The notes beneath the pieces were generated by a model. The model was not told the DNA's origin and did not search any database. It was given only the letters and a program-made list of their open reading frames with translations. From Cupriavidus basilensis (GTDB taxonomy: Bacteria > Pseudomonadota > Gammaproteobacteria > Burkholderiales > Burkholderiaceae): a stretch of 50,293 bases of DNA. Both the position numbers and the translations under genes were made by a program. How positions within the stretch are numbered: the first letter of the stretch is position 1; every line of letters begins with the position of its first letter. This document shows positions 16,687-24,698 of this stretch, one piece after another. Location of the stretch: assembly GCF_029335485.1 (NCBI RefSeq), contig NZ_JARJLM010000006.1:1-50293 (forward strand), read 5' to 3'.

Positions 16687-17184
16687 TCAGCCGAACAGGT
16701 CGTAGGAATCGCCGCTCCCCGCCAGCGCGGGCTGTGCGGGTGCGCCATCCTCGCCTTCGTCACGATCTGCCGTATCCGTCGCATCGTCTGCGGCGGTGGT
16801 GCAGACTGTAGGGCCGGTAGCGGTGGCGGCGGGCTTGTGAGCGGCAACAGGTGGATTGGCCGTGGTCGCCTTGGTGGTCGCGTCGGTTGCCTTCTTCACC
16901 GAGGCCACCTTCGCGGCCTCCAGCACTTCCTTGGTTGCCTCGGCCTGCTCGGCCAAGCTTTGCCGCACCTCCCGGTAGCCTTGCAGGGCCTCGACAAACC
17001 CCGCATCGAACTCCTGCGGTGTGGCTGTGAGGCTCAAGGCCTTGGTCAACGCAGGTTCGGCCACGTCCTTCTTCGGCTTGGGAATCACGTTGACCGTCAT
17101 CCGCCCGGTCTTCTCGTCGGCGCTCACGGTCATCGTCAGGGTCGCGCCGGTGGCCAGCGCGAACAGTTCTTCGAACATCGTCAT
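16687..17184 (-). CDS. PRTRC system protein E
   Basis: The ATG at 17184 follows AAGGAG by 6 nt; 165 residues. The first ~95 residues hold a conserved core (MTMFEELFALATGATLTMTV, then GRMTVNVIPKPK and FVEALQGYREVRQSLAEQ). Residues ~95-150 are Ala/Thr/Lys-rich and low in complexity, likely a flexible linker, and the last 15 residues are acidic and end in SYDLFG. A short C-terminal peptide after a linker suggests a docking tail, possibly for a replication or repair partner. Family function unknown. A small hairpin (GGGTC/GACCC) lies ~25 nt upstream. Confidence 0.8.
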   Translation of the reverse strand: MTMFEELFALATGATLTMTVSADEKTGRMTVNVIPKPKKDVAEPALTKALSLTATPQEFDAGFVEALQGYREVRQSLAEQAEATKEVLEAAKVASVKKATDATTKATTANPPVAAHKPAATATGPTVCTTAADDATDTADRDEGEDGAPAQPALAGSGDSYDLFG

Positions 17185-17264
17185 ATCGCTCTCCTTGAAT
17201 GGGATGGGGTCCCTGTGACCCATGCTAGGGCCGGGTCGCAGGGTTTCCAGTGGCTCGCCGAGCC

Positions 17265-19079
17265 TCAGACCGCGAGGGCTGCCTCCGTGTCACTCGGCGT
17301 TCGGAGATCGTCTGCTCCGTCGGCGACACGCGGGTCGACGCCGTCCTCTGATCCGCCCTCTTCCGCCTCAACGGCAGGCACCGCCTGGCGTGGATAGCGC
17401 ATGACCGCAGGCACCGTGCCCCGGTAGGCGAAGCCGGGGACTTGCAGCAAAGCCGCAACAAAGTCGGGCTTCTTGCCGGACCGCGCCGCCTTGAAGTCCG
17501 CGCCCATCGCCTTCTTGAGGCCGACTTCCTCGGCAAGGCTCTCCAGTTCGCTCATCGTGAACAGTTCGAGGAAGGTCTTGTCCCATTGGAAGTACCGTGC
17601 CTCGTCCACTTCCAGGTAGTTGAGCAGCAACTCCAGGTCGCGGGTGTCCACCCCGAATGCCGCCGCAGCGGTCACCGCTAGGACCAGCTTGTCCAGCAGA
17701 CCGATGTCGATGGCGTCCGCGTGGCGCAGGCAGGATGCGAGCTCCATGTCCTCCACCACCCAGCTACCGGCAATCTTCTGCGCGGCCTGAGCGAACTCGG
17801 GGACACGCACGTCGCCCGTGCGCCCCGAGCGCGCCAGCGCGATCAGCACGCGCCGATTGCGCTCTGGCTGCGTCATGAGTGCGTGCGCCGTCCATTTACG
17901 CCACTGGGCAATGCGATGGTCGATGACGCGTTGCGGGGTCTGGTTCGAGGGCTTGGATGATCGTTGACGCTTGGTTTGTCCAGGCCCTGCGCTGCTCGAC
18001 GCTGCGCCAGAGAAAGCAGCCTTCGCTTTGGGACCGCCGCCCTGCCCAGCAACGACTAAAACCTCCTGCGCGGCACGCCGGGCCTTGCGCCACTGCGCCA
18101 CCTTCTGGCTGTTGCAGGCGGCGTCGAAGCACAAGGATGGCGTCACGCGACCATACGATCCCGGCATCGCCGACACCGCACAACCGAAGGACTGGCAGCC
18201 CTTACACGCGCCGTACTGCTCGGCACCGACACCTAATTCGCCGTCCGCCGTCACCGCAAGCGGGGTGAAGCCGTCCGACGGCTTGACGATGCGGATCACC
18301 GGATATTCGTCACGCAGCGCCTGCGCCCGGGTTTCGACTTCCTTCATCATCAGTTCGTCGAAATGGGCGGGATGCTGGCAGTAGCCTTCGCCAAGCGACT
18401 CATTGAACAGGCCCGCCTGTCTCGCCGAGTTGTAGGGGCAGCCTACGCATTGCGCGGTATCGAACACGGCGTCGGCCAAGCGGCGGGCATATTGACCCAG
18501 TTGCGCCTTGAGGGCAGCAACCGGCACTTTGTGTGTGATGATGCCGGCCAGCACAGTGTCCTGCTTGTCGGGCGGAATGCCCGCCAGCAGTTCGGCATGG
18601 CCGATCAGAATCTGTCGGCAGGTCAGCGCCTTGAGCACGGCGGGCGTGCAGGCCAGCAGGGCCAAGCGGCGCTCCAGCACGTCCGGCGACCAGCCCATCG
18701 TGGCGGCGGTTTCCTGCTTGTCGCCCCGGTGGCGCAGCAGTTGGCGCTGGGCGGCGCGGGCCTCCTCCGCCACTGACATGGCGGCCCGGTGGTAGTTCTC
18801 GATGACGGCCATTGCCTCTGCACTGGCGTCATTCACGTCTTTGATGACCACCGGCATGGCATATTGGTCGCCGAAAACGTTCTTGGCGGCGCGCCAACGG
18901 CGCTCCCCGGCGATAATCTCAAACTGGTCGGTGTTCGGGATGGGGCGGACGATGATGGGCTCGATCACGCCGAAGACGCGGATGCCTTCTTCGAGTTCGG
19001 CCATCTCGTCGGGATCGAAGTATTCGCGCGGATTCTTGCCCTGCAAGATCCGCGAGATCGGTAAGGTTTGTTGGGACAT
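17265..19079 (-). CDS. PRTRC system ParB-family protein
   Basis: The ATG at 19079 (MSQQTLPISRI) has GGAG 5 nt upstream; 604 residues, far longer than chromosomal ParB (~300). The ParB/Srx-like N-terminal domain is clear: PREYFDPDEMAELEEGI, VFGVIEPIIVRP and IIAGERRWRAA (~residues 15-65). A helix-turn-helix region follows (ETAATMGWSPDVLERRLALL). Two cysteine-rich segments (CVGCPYNSARQAG...CQH, ~215-245, and CKGCQSFGC...CFDAAC, ~295-330) may bind zinc. A Ser/Lys/Gln-rich linker precedes a C-terminal domain. Known for the family: CTP-dependent DNA clamp that loads at parS-like sites. The ribosome site sits inside a strong hairpin (19082-19124). First gene of the PRTRC operon. Confidence 0.9.
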   Translation of the reverse strand: MSQQTLPISRILQGKNPREYFDPDEMAELEEGIRVFGVIEPIIVRPIPNTDQFEIIAGERRWRAAKNVFGDQYAMPVVIKDVNDASAEAMAVIENYHRAAMSVAEEARAAQRQLLRHRGDKQETAATMGWSPDVLERRLALLACTPAVLKALTCRQILIGHAELLAGIPPDKQDTVLAGIITHKVPVAALKAQLGQYARRLADAVFDTAQCVGCPYNSARQAGLFNESLGEGYCQHPAHFDELMMKEVETRAQALRDEYPVIRIVKPSDGFTPLAVTADGELGVGAEQYGACKGCQSFGCAVSAMPGSYGRVTPSLCFDAACNSQKVAQWRKARRAAQEVLVVAGQGGGPKAKAAFSGAASSSAGPGQTKRQRSSKPSNQTPQRVIDHRIAQWRKWTAHALMTQPERNRRVLIALARSGRTGDVRVPEFAQAAQKIAGSWVVEDMELASCLRHADAIDIGLLDKLVLAVTAAAAFGVDTRDLELLLNYLEVDEARYFQWDKTFLELFTMSELESLAEEVGLKKAMGADFKAARSGKKPDFVAALLQVPGFAYRGTVPAVMRYPRQAVPAVEAEEGGSEDGVDPRVADGADDLRTPSDTEAALAV

Positions 19080-19081
19080 TG

Positions 19082-19124
19082 GGGACTCCATGACGCATGC
19101 CTCATGGCATGGATTCATGGTCCC
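19082..19124 (-). promoter_or_regulatory. Hairpin that sequesters the ParB ribosome site
   Basis: On this strand GGGA, CCATGA and CATGCC pair in turn with TCCC, TCATGG and GGCATG: 16 base pairs with small internal loops and a TCAT tip. The Shine-Dalgarno GGAG of ParB (minus strand) lies in the basal part of the stem, and the hairpin ends 3 nt from the ATG. It would block ribosome access unless opened by protein, RNA or temperature. The same hairpin is carried in the second repeat copy, with a weakened base. Confidence 0.6.
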
Positions 19125-19193
19125 GCCCGACGCCCCTCGTTCAAGGCCGCGCCCCAGGCCCGGACGGCGCGATTCCCTTCCTGCCGCTCGTGG

Positions 19194-19440
19194 TCACAGC
19201 GCGCGGTGCTTCTTCAACAGCCGGTCGAAGAACTCCCCGACCGTCTCTTGCTCCCGCTTGCCTATGGCCCAGGACTCAAGGGCCACATCCACGAACTCGC
19301 AACCGCCAAATCGGTAGACCTCATAGCCCATCAGTTTCAGGCGGCGGTCCTCGGCCACCGTCTCGGCGTAGAGCGCTTCGCATCCGCGATGTATCGACTT
19401 GGGTCGCCCGCATCGGGGACGGCGTAGTGATGCCGATCGA
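19194..19440 (-). pseudogene. Truncated second copy of the AbiJ-like gene 3' end
   Basis: Encodes the end of the protein at 21720-23153 (EDRRLKLMGYEVYRFGG and the following FVDVALESWAIGK). It lacks the N-terminal ~395 residues and the catalytic E-V-D-G, and has a 2-nt insertion relative to the intact copy. It arose as part of the repeat at 19077-19440 and is not expected to be functional. Confidence 0.8.
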
Positions 19441-19470
19441 ACCGCCTGCATCGATCTTCATGAACTGCCA

Positions 19471-20370
19471 CTACGCAGATTGGCTCGCTCGCAGAGGAAC
19501 ACGCCAACCGAGCTTGAAACCCAAAGTGCTGATGACGATCAGTACCAAACCAACCCCTTGCGACCAACCGAGCGCATGGTCGTAGATAGACCAGTCGATC
19601 AAGATGGCGACGAGTGGATAGATGAAGGTCAACACCCCAATCGCCGGCGTGCTGAGGCGCGGGTAAGAGGCATACATCAGGACATAGGCAATACCGGTGT
19701 GGAGTACCCCGATACCAATGAGCCATCCCCAGGAAGCCGGTGGGATCGAGGTTCCGGCGAACGGCACGAGAAGGATGATTCCTGCTAGCGTTTGACAGAA
19801 CGCCGTCACCTCCGGGCGCTGCGCCCGGAGCTGTTTCGCGAGGATCGTCGCGACGGCGTAAAGCAAGGCCGCGACAAGGGTCAGCCCGATACCGCTAAAC
19901 CACCGCTCGCTGATCGACAGCGGTGTGGCCGTCACGCCACTTGCCAAAACAACACCGAGGAAGGCGCCGAACATCCACATGAGCTGAAATAGCGTAACGC
20001 GCTCCTTCAGAAAGAGGATGCCGAACAGCACTACGAAAAATGGTTGGATGTGGTAAACGATGGTCGTGGTCGCGATGGTCGTCATGGCGAAGCCAGCAAA
20101 AAAGGCCACCCAACTTAGGACCATGCAGACCCCACCCAGGGTCGCGATAGCAAGCCCCCAGCAGGACAGCGAGCGGTCAGGCAGATGACCACGCGCGAAG
20201 CACCATGTCCCGAGAAAGATTGTTGCGAAAACGCAGCGCCAAAACACGGTGGTTACCGGATCAAGCCCGGCCTCCGTCGCAAAAGCCCCAACCGTACCGA
20301 TGATGAGCATGGCGAGCGCCAGGCCAAGGGTGGGCGGCAGTGACGGGGCTTCCTCGCATTCCGGTTTCAT
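19471..20370 (-). CDS. EamA/DMT-family membrane exporter
   Basis: A 299-residue protein with ten hydrophobic segments in two repeated halves, as in drug/metabolite transporters. Examples are LGLALAMLIIGTVGAF near the start, the Glu-bearing LYAVATILAKQL at mid-protein, and the end segment WSQGVGLVLIVISTLGFKLG. Conserved EamA cues are present: FWRCVFATIFLG after the first helix, HIQPFFVVLFGILFLKERVT, and ATPAIGVLTFIYPLVAILIDW in the second half. Likely proton-coupled export of a small molecule. It is divergent from a LysR regulator, with a perfect dyad between them. The pair lies between two copies of a 364-bp repeat and is probably recently acquired cargo. Confidence 0.85.
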   Translation of the reverse strand: MKPECEEAPSLPPTLGLALAMLIIGTVGAFATEAGLDPVTTVFWRCVFATIFLGTWCFARGHLPDRSLSCWGLAIATLGGVCMVLSWVAFFAGFAMTTIATTTIVYHIQPFFVVLFGILFLKERVTLFQLMWMFGAFLGVVLASGVTATPLSISERWFSGIGLTLVAALLYAVATILAKQLRAQRPEVTAFCQTLAGIILLVPFAGTSIPPASWGWLIGIGVLHTGIAYVLMYASYPRLSTPAIGVLTFIYPLVAILIDWSIYDHALGWSQGVGLVLIVISTLGFKLGWRVPLRASQSA

Positions 20371-20424
20371 CTCGACTCCTTCATGGGATGGGACTCATTT
20401 TGGAATGGAGAAAAGCTCAAATCA

Positions 20425-20454
20425 AACGAATAGAATTGCTATCATCTATTCGTT
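20425..20454. promoter_or_regulatory. Perfect dyad between LysR and EamA genes
   Basis: AACGAATAGA (20425-20434) and TCTATTCGTT (20445-20454) form a perfect inverted repeat with a 10-nt spacer. It lies 15 nt before the LysR start and ~55 nt before the EamA start, and is AT-rich in GC-rich surroundings. This is where a LysR regulator would control itself and the divergent exporter. Confidence 0.65.
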
Positions 20455-20468
20455 ATACTGATACCAAG

Positions 20469-21320
20469 ATGACACATACCCTGGATCTCGAACTGCTGCG
20501 CACCTTCGTTGCCGTAATCGAGAGCGGGAATTTCTCCAACGCAGCGCCGCGGGTGGGGCGCAGCCAATCGGCCGTGAGCATGCAAATGCAGCGGTTGGAG
20601 GAGGCTGTCGGACGGCAGCTCCTGGTGCGAATGCCACGGTCCGTCGTACCCAACGCGGCGGGCGGGGATCTCCTCGTCTACGCTCGGCGCCTGCTCAAGC
20701 TGTCGGATGAAGCCCTGGCAAGCGTGTCCCGTCCCGAGGACACCGGCAGCGTGCGACTGGGCGTGCCAGACGACTATGCGGCCTTCCTTCTTCCGCCTGT
20801 GCTCGCCCGCTTTGCCGAAGACTATCCCCGGGTAAGCGTCGAGGTTGTTTGCGAACCGTCACGATTGTTGGTGCCCGCCATCGGAGATGACCGGCTGGAT
20901 CTGGCCATCGTGACGCGCTTGTCGACGCAGACCTTTGAAGTGTTGCGGCAGGAGCAGTTCGTATGGGTTGCATCGCCCCGACACGTCGCTTGGTCCATTG
21001 ACCCCCTTCCTGTCGCGCTCTTCGAGCCCGGATGCGCCGCACGCCTGAACGTCATCAATGCGCTCAGCGAGAGCGGGCGCGCCTACCGCGGCACCTATTC
21101 GAGCGCGAGCTTGTTAGGACTGTGCGCTGTCGTGCAAGCAGGTCTGGCAGTGGCTGGTCTTGCGGCGTCGAGCGTCCCACCAACTCTGAGCGTTATTGGC
21201 GAAGCCGAGGGGCTGCCTCCAATGAGCCCGCTCGACATGAGTCTGATCCGCAACCCCAGCGCTAGCGCTACCGTGGTCACACGGTTGGAAGAATTTCTGA
21301 AAAAGGAACTACGCCGCTAA
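20469..21320 (+). CDS. LysR-family transcriptional regulator
   Basis: The ATG at 20469 (MTHTLDLELLRTFVAVIESG) is the normal LysR start; 283 residues. The winged helix-turn-helix is clear (NFSNAAPRVGRSQSAVSMQMQRLEEAVGRQLLVR, ~residues 20-55). The periplasmic-binding-like effector domain follows, starting GSVRLGVPDDYAAFLLPPVLARF. Transcribed away from the EamA exporter, which it probably controls in response to a small ligand. Confidence 0.9.
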   Translation: MTHTLDLELLRTFVAVIESGNFSNAAPRVGRSQSAVSMQMQRLEEAVGRQLLVRMPRSVVPNAAGGDLLVYARRLLKLSDEALASVSRPEDTGSVRLGVPDDYAAFLLPPVLARFAEDYPRVSVEVVCEPSRLLVPAIGDDRLDLAIVTRLSTQTFEVLRQEQFVWVASPRHVAWSIDPLPVALFEPGCAARLNVINALSESGRAYRGTYSSASLLGLCAVVQAGLAVAGLAASSVPPTLSVIGEAEGLPPMSPLDMSLIRNPSASATVVTRLEEFLKKELRR

Positions 21321-21443
21321 AAGACCTGAAGTGGTCTCGGCAGAATCCGAGTGCACGCGCGTAGCACCCGGTCGACAGGCTGGCCGTCGGGCTGACCTGA
21401 TGCGCGCGCGTGGCGCTGGCCCGTCGGCATGCCGCTGTGCCGG

Positions 21444-21603
21444 CCCATGAGGCAGGGGCTCGGGGAAGTGCGAACCGAGTCGCCGAGCAACCGGACGAGC
21501 AACCGGATTGCGCGGGTGTTCCTGTGCCCCGAAGATGGTGTGCTCGTCGCCCTGCACGCTTTCATCAAGACGACGCCGAAGACGCCGGACGACGACCAGG
21601 CAT
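21444..21603 (+). pseudogene. Remnant of a RelE/HigB-type (phage Gp49-like) toxin
   Basis: The frame reads RQGLGEVRTESPSNRTSNR, then IARVFLCPEDGVLVALHAF and IKTTPKTPDDDQALE. This matches the central and C-terminal core of HigB/Gp49-like toxins (GLxELR, then RV..C..G..V.LHGF.KKT.KTP...). The N-terminal ~40 residues are missing. A 12-bp tandem duplication (GAGCAACCGGAC) adds 'SNRT'. The gene runs straight into the 364-bp repeat at 21600, which removes its end. No antitoxin gene follows. Confidence 0.6.
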
Positions 21604-21962
21604 TGGAGACTCCATGACGCATGCCTCATGGCATGGATTCATGGTCCCGCCCTACGCCCCTCGTTCAAGGCCGCGCCCCCAAGGCCTGGCCAGCGCGATT
21701 CATTTCCTGCTGCTCGAGATCACAGCACGTGGTGCTTCTTCAACAGCCGGTCGAAGAACTCCCTCACCGCCTCTTGCGCCCGCTTGCCTATGGCCCAGGA
21801 CTCAAGGTCCACATCGACGAACTCGCGACCGCCGAATCGGTAGACCTCATAGCCCATCAGTTTCAGGCGGCGATCCTCGGCCACCATCTCGGCGTAGCTC
21901 TTCGCATCCGCGATGTATCGACTTGGGTCGCCCGCATCGGGGACGGCGTAGTGGTGCCGACC
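21600..21962. repeat. ~363-bp direct repeat, copy 2 (original locus)
   Basis: Contains the intact 3' end of the AbiJ-like gene and the sequence that would have been the ParB leader, including the ATG-proximal hairpin. See the entry at 19077-19440 for the match. The segment between the copies (19441-21599) carries EamA, LysR and a toxin remnant. Confidence 0.85.
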
Positions 21963-23153
21963 GTCGACCTCGATGACGATGCGAACGCCATGGTCCAGCA
22001 TCAACAGAAAATCCATGCGCTGGCGGACGAGGTACTTCTCGTCGCCGCGTTCCCGGCGTGTATAGGGGTCGTAGTGCAAATAGACCTGCGGAACCAAAGC
22101 TGGCAACCTATCGCCCAGTAGCGCGCCATATCCTTTGTAATAGCCGTGGAAGATTGCGTATTCGCCCGCTGATCTCGCACCGCGAACGGCCTGCAGGAGT
22201 CTTCTGTAGAGGGGGTCTTTGGCCAGGGCTGGATCGCCCAGGCCATGGGTTTGAGCCCACCAATCCTGCAGATCCCGCCACAGCAACAGACCCGAACTGG
22301 GCAGCGGTCGGTCGTAGACCAGGACCTTGTCCGCGTGCTTGACGATCTCCACCGCATTGTTCACCGCGTCCCTGAACACGAGTTCCGGTTTCTCGCCGAT
22401 GGAAGCGAAGATGAGATTCTTCATCGCGCCGGCCACGCCGGGCCGGCTCGGCACCACCCCGAAAATGGCATAGCCCGACTCGGCCCCAAGCTGCCGCACT
22501 TCGAACCCATCGCGCTTGAGCGCCAGGCTGATCGCCGCAGCAAGCTCACCCTGCTCTACGTCCCGACGGGTCAAGGGATGCAGCAGCTTCTCGATCAGCG
22601 CAAAGAAGCGCGTCTGGCTGCACGTCAGCGCGCCACAACGAGTGAGCAGTTCTTCGTGAGACCAATCGCCCGGGAAGCTCACACAATGCCGGACGATCTC
22701 CTGTGCGAAGCTCTCGCGCCCAAGAAGACCAAAGGTCTCATCGTGATCGATCACCGCCCCGAACACCTCGCGCAGGCAGTCGAGCAAGGGCAACTCGCCG
22801 AACAGGGCATCGACCGGGTTGATGGCTTTGAGCACATCGCGGCGCACCAACTGACTCACACGCTGGTCAGCGTGCAAACTCATCTCGCTGACCGTTTCGC
22901 TCAGGTCGGTCGATGCGTACTCTTCCAACACACGTTCGGCGATCTGGAGCAACTCGGCCTTTTCTTTGGCCAGCAGTCGATTCTTCACATAGACGCGCTT
23001 GCTGTTCTGGGCTTCGGCTGCGTCGCCTTCCTCCACTGTGGACTGAATTGCCAAACGCACGCAGACAGTCGGGACGTTGTACGCCTTCACATTGATCGCC
23101 AGCGCTTCCGCGATGTGATCGCGCAACGTGTCGACGGGAACGACCGTGGCCAT
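21720..23153 (-). CDS. AbiJ-like (AbiJ_NTD3-type) protein with C-terminal PD-(D/E)XK nuclease domain
   Basis: A 477-residue protein. The middle (CSQTRFFALIEKLLHPLTRR, ESGYAIFGVVPSRPG, then KNLIFASIGEKPELVF and VLVYDRPLPSSGLLLWRDL) matches the N-terminal domain seen in AbiJ-related abortive-infection proteins. The C-terminus has a restriction-like nuclease core: RMDFLLML supplies the Asp, IVIEVDGRHHY the E-x-D/K, followed by a helix and the strand LKLMGYEVYRFGG, as in DUF559/Vsr-type enzymes. Known: AbiJ is a phage-defence family. Inference: a defence nuclease lying upstream of ParB, with its end duplicated by the 364-bp repeat. It is 130 bp downstream of the AbiE-associated gene. Confidence 0.65.
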   Translation of the reverse strand: MATVVPVDTLRDHIAEALAINVKAYNVPTVCVRLAIQSTVEEGDAAEAQNSKRVYVKNRLLAKEKAELLQIAERVLEEYASTDLSETVSEMSLHADQRVSQLVRRDVLKAINPVDALFGELPLLDCLREVFGAVIDHDETFGLLGRESFAQEIVRHCVSFPGDWSHEELLTRCGALTCSQTRFFALIEKLLHPLTRRDVEQGELAAAISLALKRDGFEVRQLGAESGYAIFGVVPSRPGVAGAMKNLIFASIGEKPELVFRDAVNNAVEIVKHADKVLVYDRPLPSSGLLLWRDLQDWWAQTHGLGDPALAKDPLYRRLLQAVRGARSAGEYAIFHGYYKGYGALLGDRLPALVPQVYLHYDPYTRRERGDEKYLVRQRMDFLLMLDHGVRIVIEVDGRHHYAVPDAGDPSRYIADAKSYAEMVAEDRRLKLMGYEVYRFGGREFVDVDLESWAIGKRAQEAVREFFDRLLKKHHVL

Positions 23154-23283
23154 GTCACTCTCCTCGATGCCCTAGGCGGGCGGGCATGCGAGCTAGGCGG
23201 AAGCCCTCGGACGTCGGCCAGCGCACAGCACCGAAGGCGAGTCGGCTATTCATCGATGCTCTCACGGTCCCTCTCCTGCCACA

Positions 23284-23742
23284 TCACTCGTTGCCCGCCT
23301 CGGTCGCGAGGGCATCGAATCCCGGCGATCGGTAGACCTCCTGCGATCCCGGATGCGTCTCCACATAGGCCACCAGCTCCTCGACTGCCCAGGGAACGAA
23401 GACGATGTCGGTCACACCGTGACACGCAATGATCTTCCCCAGCTTCTCGGGGGCGACGAAAGCGGCAAGCACCGGGCCTTCGAGCTTGCGGACCTGGATC
23501 TTCTCCGTCAGCAGTTGGATCGTGACGCCTTTGAGGTCGAGTCGATTGTCCCGGTCGAGCGCCTTGATCACCTGCTCGCTGAACACCGTGCGGAACACGC
23601 CGTCCAGATTGCTCTTGCTGTGCACGGCCAGTCCCATCACCGAGCCGCCGCGTTTCTGCAGCAAGCTGCTGCAGCGCAGAAACGCCGCACGCAATGCCTC
23701 CGCGTCAGGCCCAACTGATGTGGTGTGAAATCGATCTGTCAA
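23284..23742 (-). CDS. Third gene of the AbiE locus, unknown function
   Basis: A TTG start at 23742 is chosen because AGGAGGGGGACA lies directly upstream and no better ATG exists. 152 residues. It begins 11 bp after AbiEii ends and on the same strand, so it is very likely co-transcribed. The sequence is mixed alpha/beta (VHSKSNLDGVFRTVFSEQVIKAL, KIIACHGVTDIVFVPWAVEEL) and does not match a domain I know. A third gene is not part of the usual two-gene AbiE system. Confidence 0.6.
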   Translation of the reverse strand: MTDRFHTTSVGPDAEALRAAFLRCSSLLQKRGGSVMGLAVHSKSNLDGVFRTVFSEQVIKALDRDNRLDLKGVTIQLLTEKIQVRKLEGPVLAAFVAPEKLGKIIACHGVTDIVFVPWAVEELVAYVETHPGSQEVYRSPGFDALATEAGNE

Positions 23743-23753
23743 ATGTCCCCCTC

Positions 23754-24698
23754 CTACATTGCCGCGATGAATTCATGTACGCGCGCCAGCAAGGCGTCGA
23801 ACTCCGGTTGCCCTTGGTAATACAAGGCGCTGGTCTTGCGGTATTCCTGCGCAAAACGCTCCCGTTGCGCGCTGTCCGGCAAGAGGAAGGCCGGATTGCG
23901 CGCGATCACCAGCTCGTCGCCGCTGCGGAAACGTTGCGCCTTGCGCTCCTGGTAAGCCGGCTCCTTCATGAAGGCATGCACCTCGTCGAGGCCGAGCAGG
24001 CAATACACGTCGTAGTAGTGACGCAGGAAATTGGCCGGAAACGATTGCGCCTCGCCCAGGCGGCGGTATTTGGTGGATATGGTCTGGAGCTTCTCGACGA
24101 AGGTGTGTGTCGGCGCATAGCACGGTACCGCCATCGCGCGGTTGTCGAAAACCTCGACGCCCCTGTTCCTGGCCACGTCCCAGGCCCAGGAAGAAATGGT
24201 GACCGGTCGGTTCGGCGCCGTGTCATCGAAACCGAGTTCCAGCAGGATGCCGTCCTTGACGCCCGCCAACGCAGCGGCGCGCGTTGCGTATTGCAGCCGG
24301 ATGCCCGCACCGCGCATCTTCTCGTCGTCGAATTGCGCATCGCGTTCCACCCGGTCAATGCCGGGGATCCGAATGCGCGCCGCCAGCCCGTCGTAGTAAG
24401 CGCGCCTCGAAGCAACATGGGCCGGCTTGTCCTGGTTGCGCCCCGACTTCACGTCCATGTCGTCGGGCGGTTCGATGCGGATGTCGATGTCCTCGGAAAA
24501 ACGATGGATCACGCTGAAGCCCTTGGACAGCGAGGTGCCGCCTTTCAGCTCGAACTGGAAACCCTGCGCTTGCAGGCCCCAGAGGCAATGCATGATCCAG
24601 TAATCTTTCTCGACCAGCACCGGGTCCAGGCCTCGCTCATCTGCGACCAGCGCCAGCAGTTGATCAAAATCCTTGCGGTCGTGCAGAAAGTCAGCCAT
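23754..24698 (-). CDS. abiEii: AbiEii-type nucleotidyltransferase toxin
   Basis: The ATG at 24698 (MADFLHDRKDFDQLL) starts within the end of AbiEi (8-bp overlap). 314 residues. The nucleotidyltransferase core is present: FELKGGTSLSKGF (the GGTSLSK motif, ~residues 50-62), then FSEDIDIRIEP with the D-x-D metal site. The later motif APTHTFVEKLQTISTKY and the helix RHYYDVYCLL are typical of the family. Known: AbiEii is a GTP-binding nucleotidyltransferase toxin; it blocks growth on phage infection and is neutralised by AbiEi. Fully intact here. Confidence 0.9.
   Translation of the reverse strand: MADFLHDRKDFDQLLALVADERGLDPVLVEKDYWIMHCLWGLQAQGFQFELKGGTSLSKGFSVIHRFSEDIDIRIEPPDDMDVKSGRNQDKPAHVASRRAYYDGLAARIRIPGIDRVERDAQFDDEKMRGAGIRLQYATRAAALAGVKDGILLELGFDDTAPNRPVTISSWAWDVARNRGVEVFDNRAMAVPCYAPTHTFVEKLQTISTKYRRLGEAQSFPANFLRHYYDVYCLLGLDEVHAFMKEPAYQERKAQRFRSGDELVIARNPAFLLPDSAQRERFAQEYRKTSALYYQGQPEFDALLARVHEFIAAM

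Larger units (their letters stand above)
19077..19440. repeat. ~364-bp direct repeat, copy 1 (ParB leader plus end of AbiJ-like gene)
   Basis: Matches 21600-21962 with only scattered substitutions and a few small indels. The match begins at the ParB start codon (CATTGG on this strand) and ends near the sequence GGCGTAGTGATG. The two copies have the same orientation and enclose the EamA/LysR segment. Copy 1 carries a 2-nt insertion that breaks the reading frame of the AbiJ-like fragment. Confidence 0.85.

Noticed and set aside
22245-23432. 395-residue plus-strand open frame opposite the AbiJ-like gene
   Set aside because: Antisense shadow: the minus-strand gene has recognisable domains, this frame has none.
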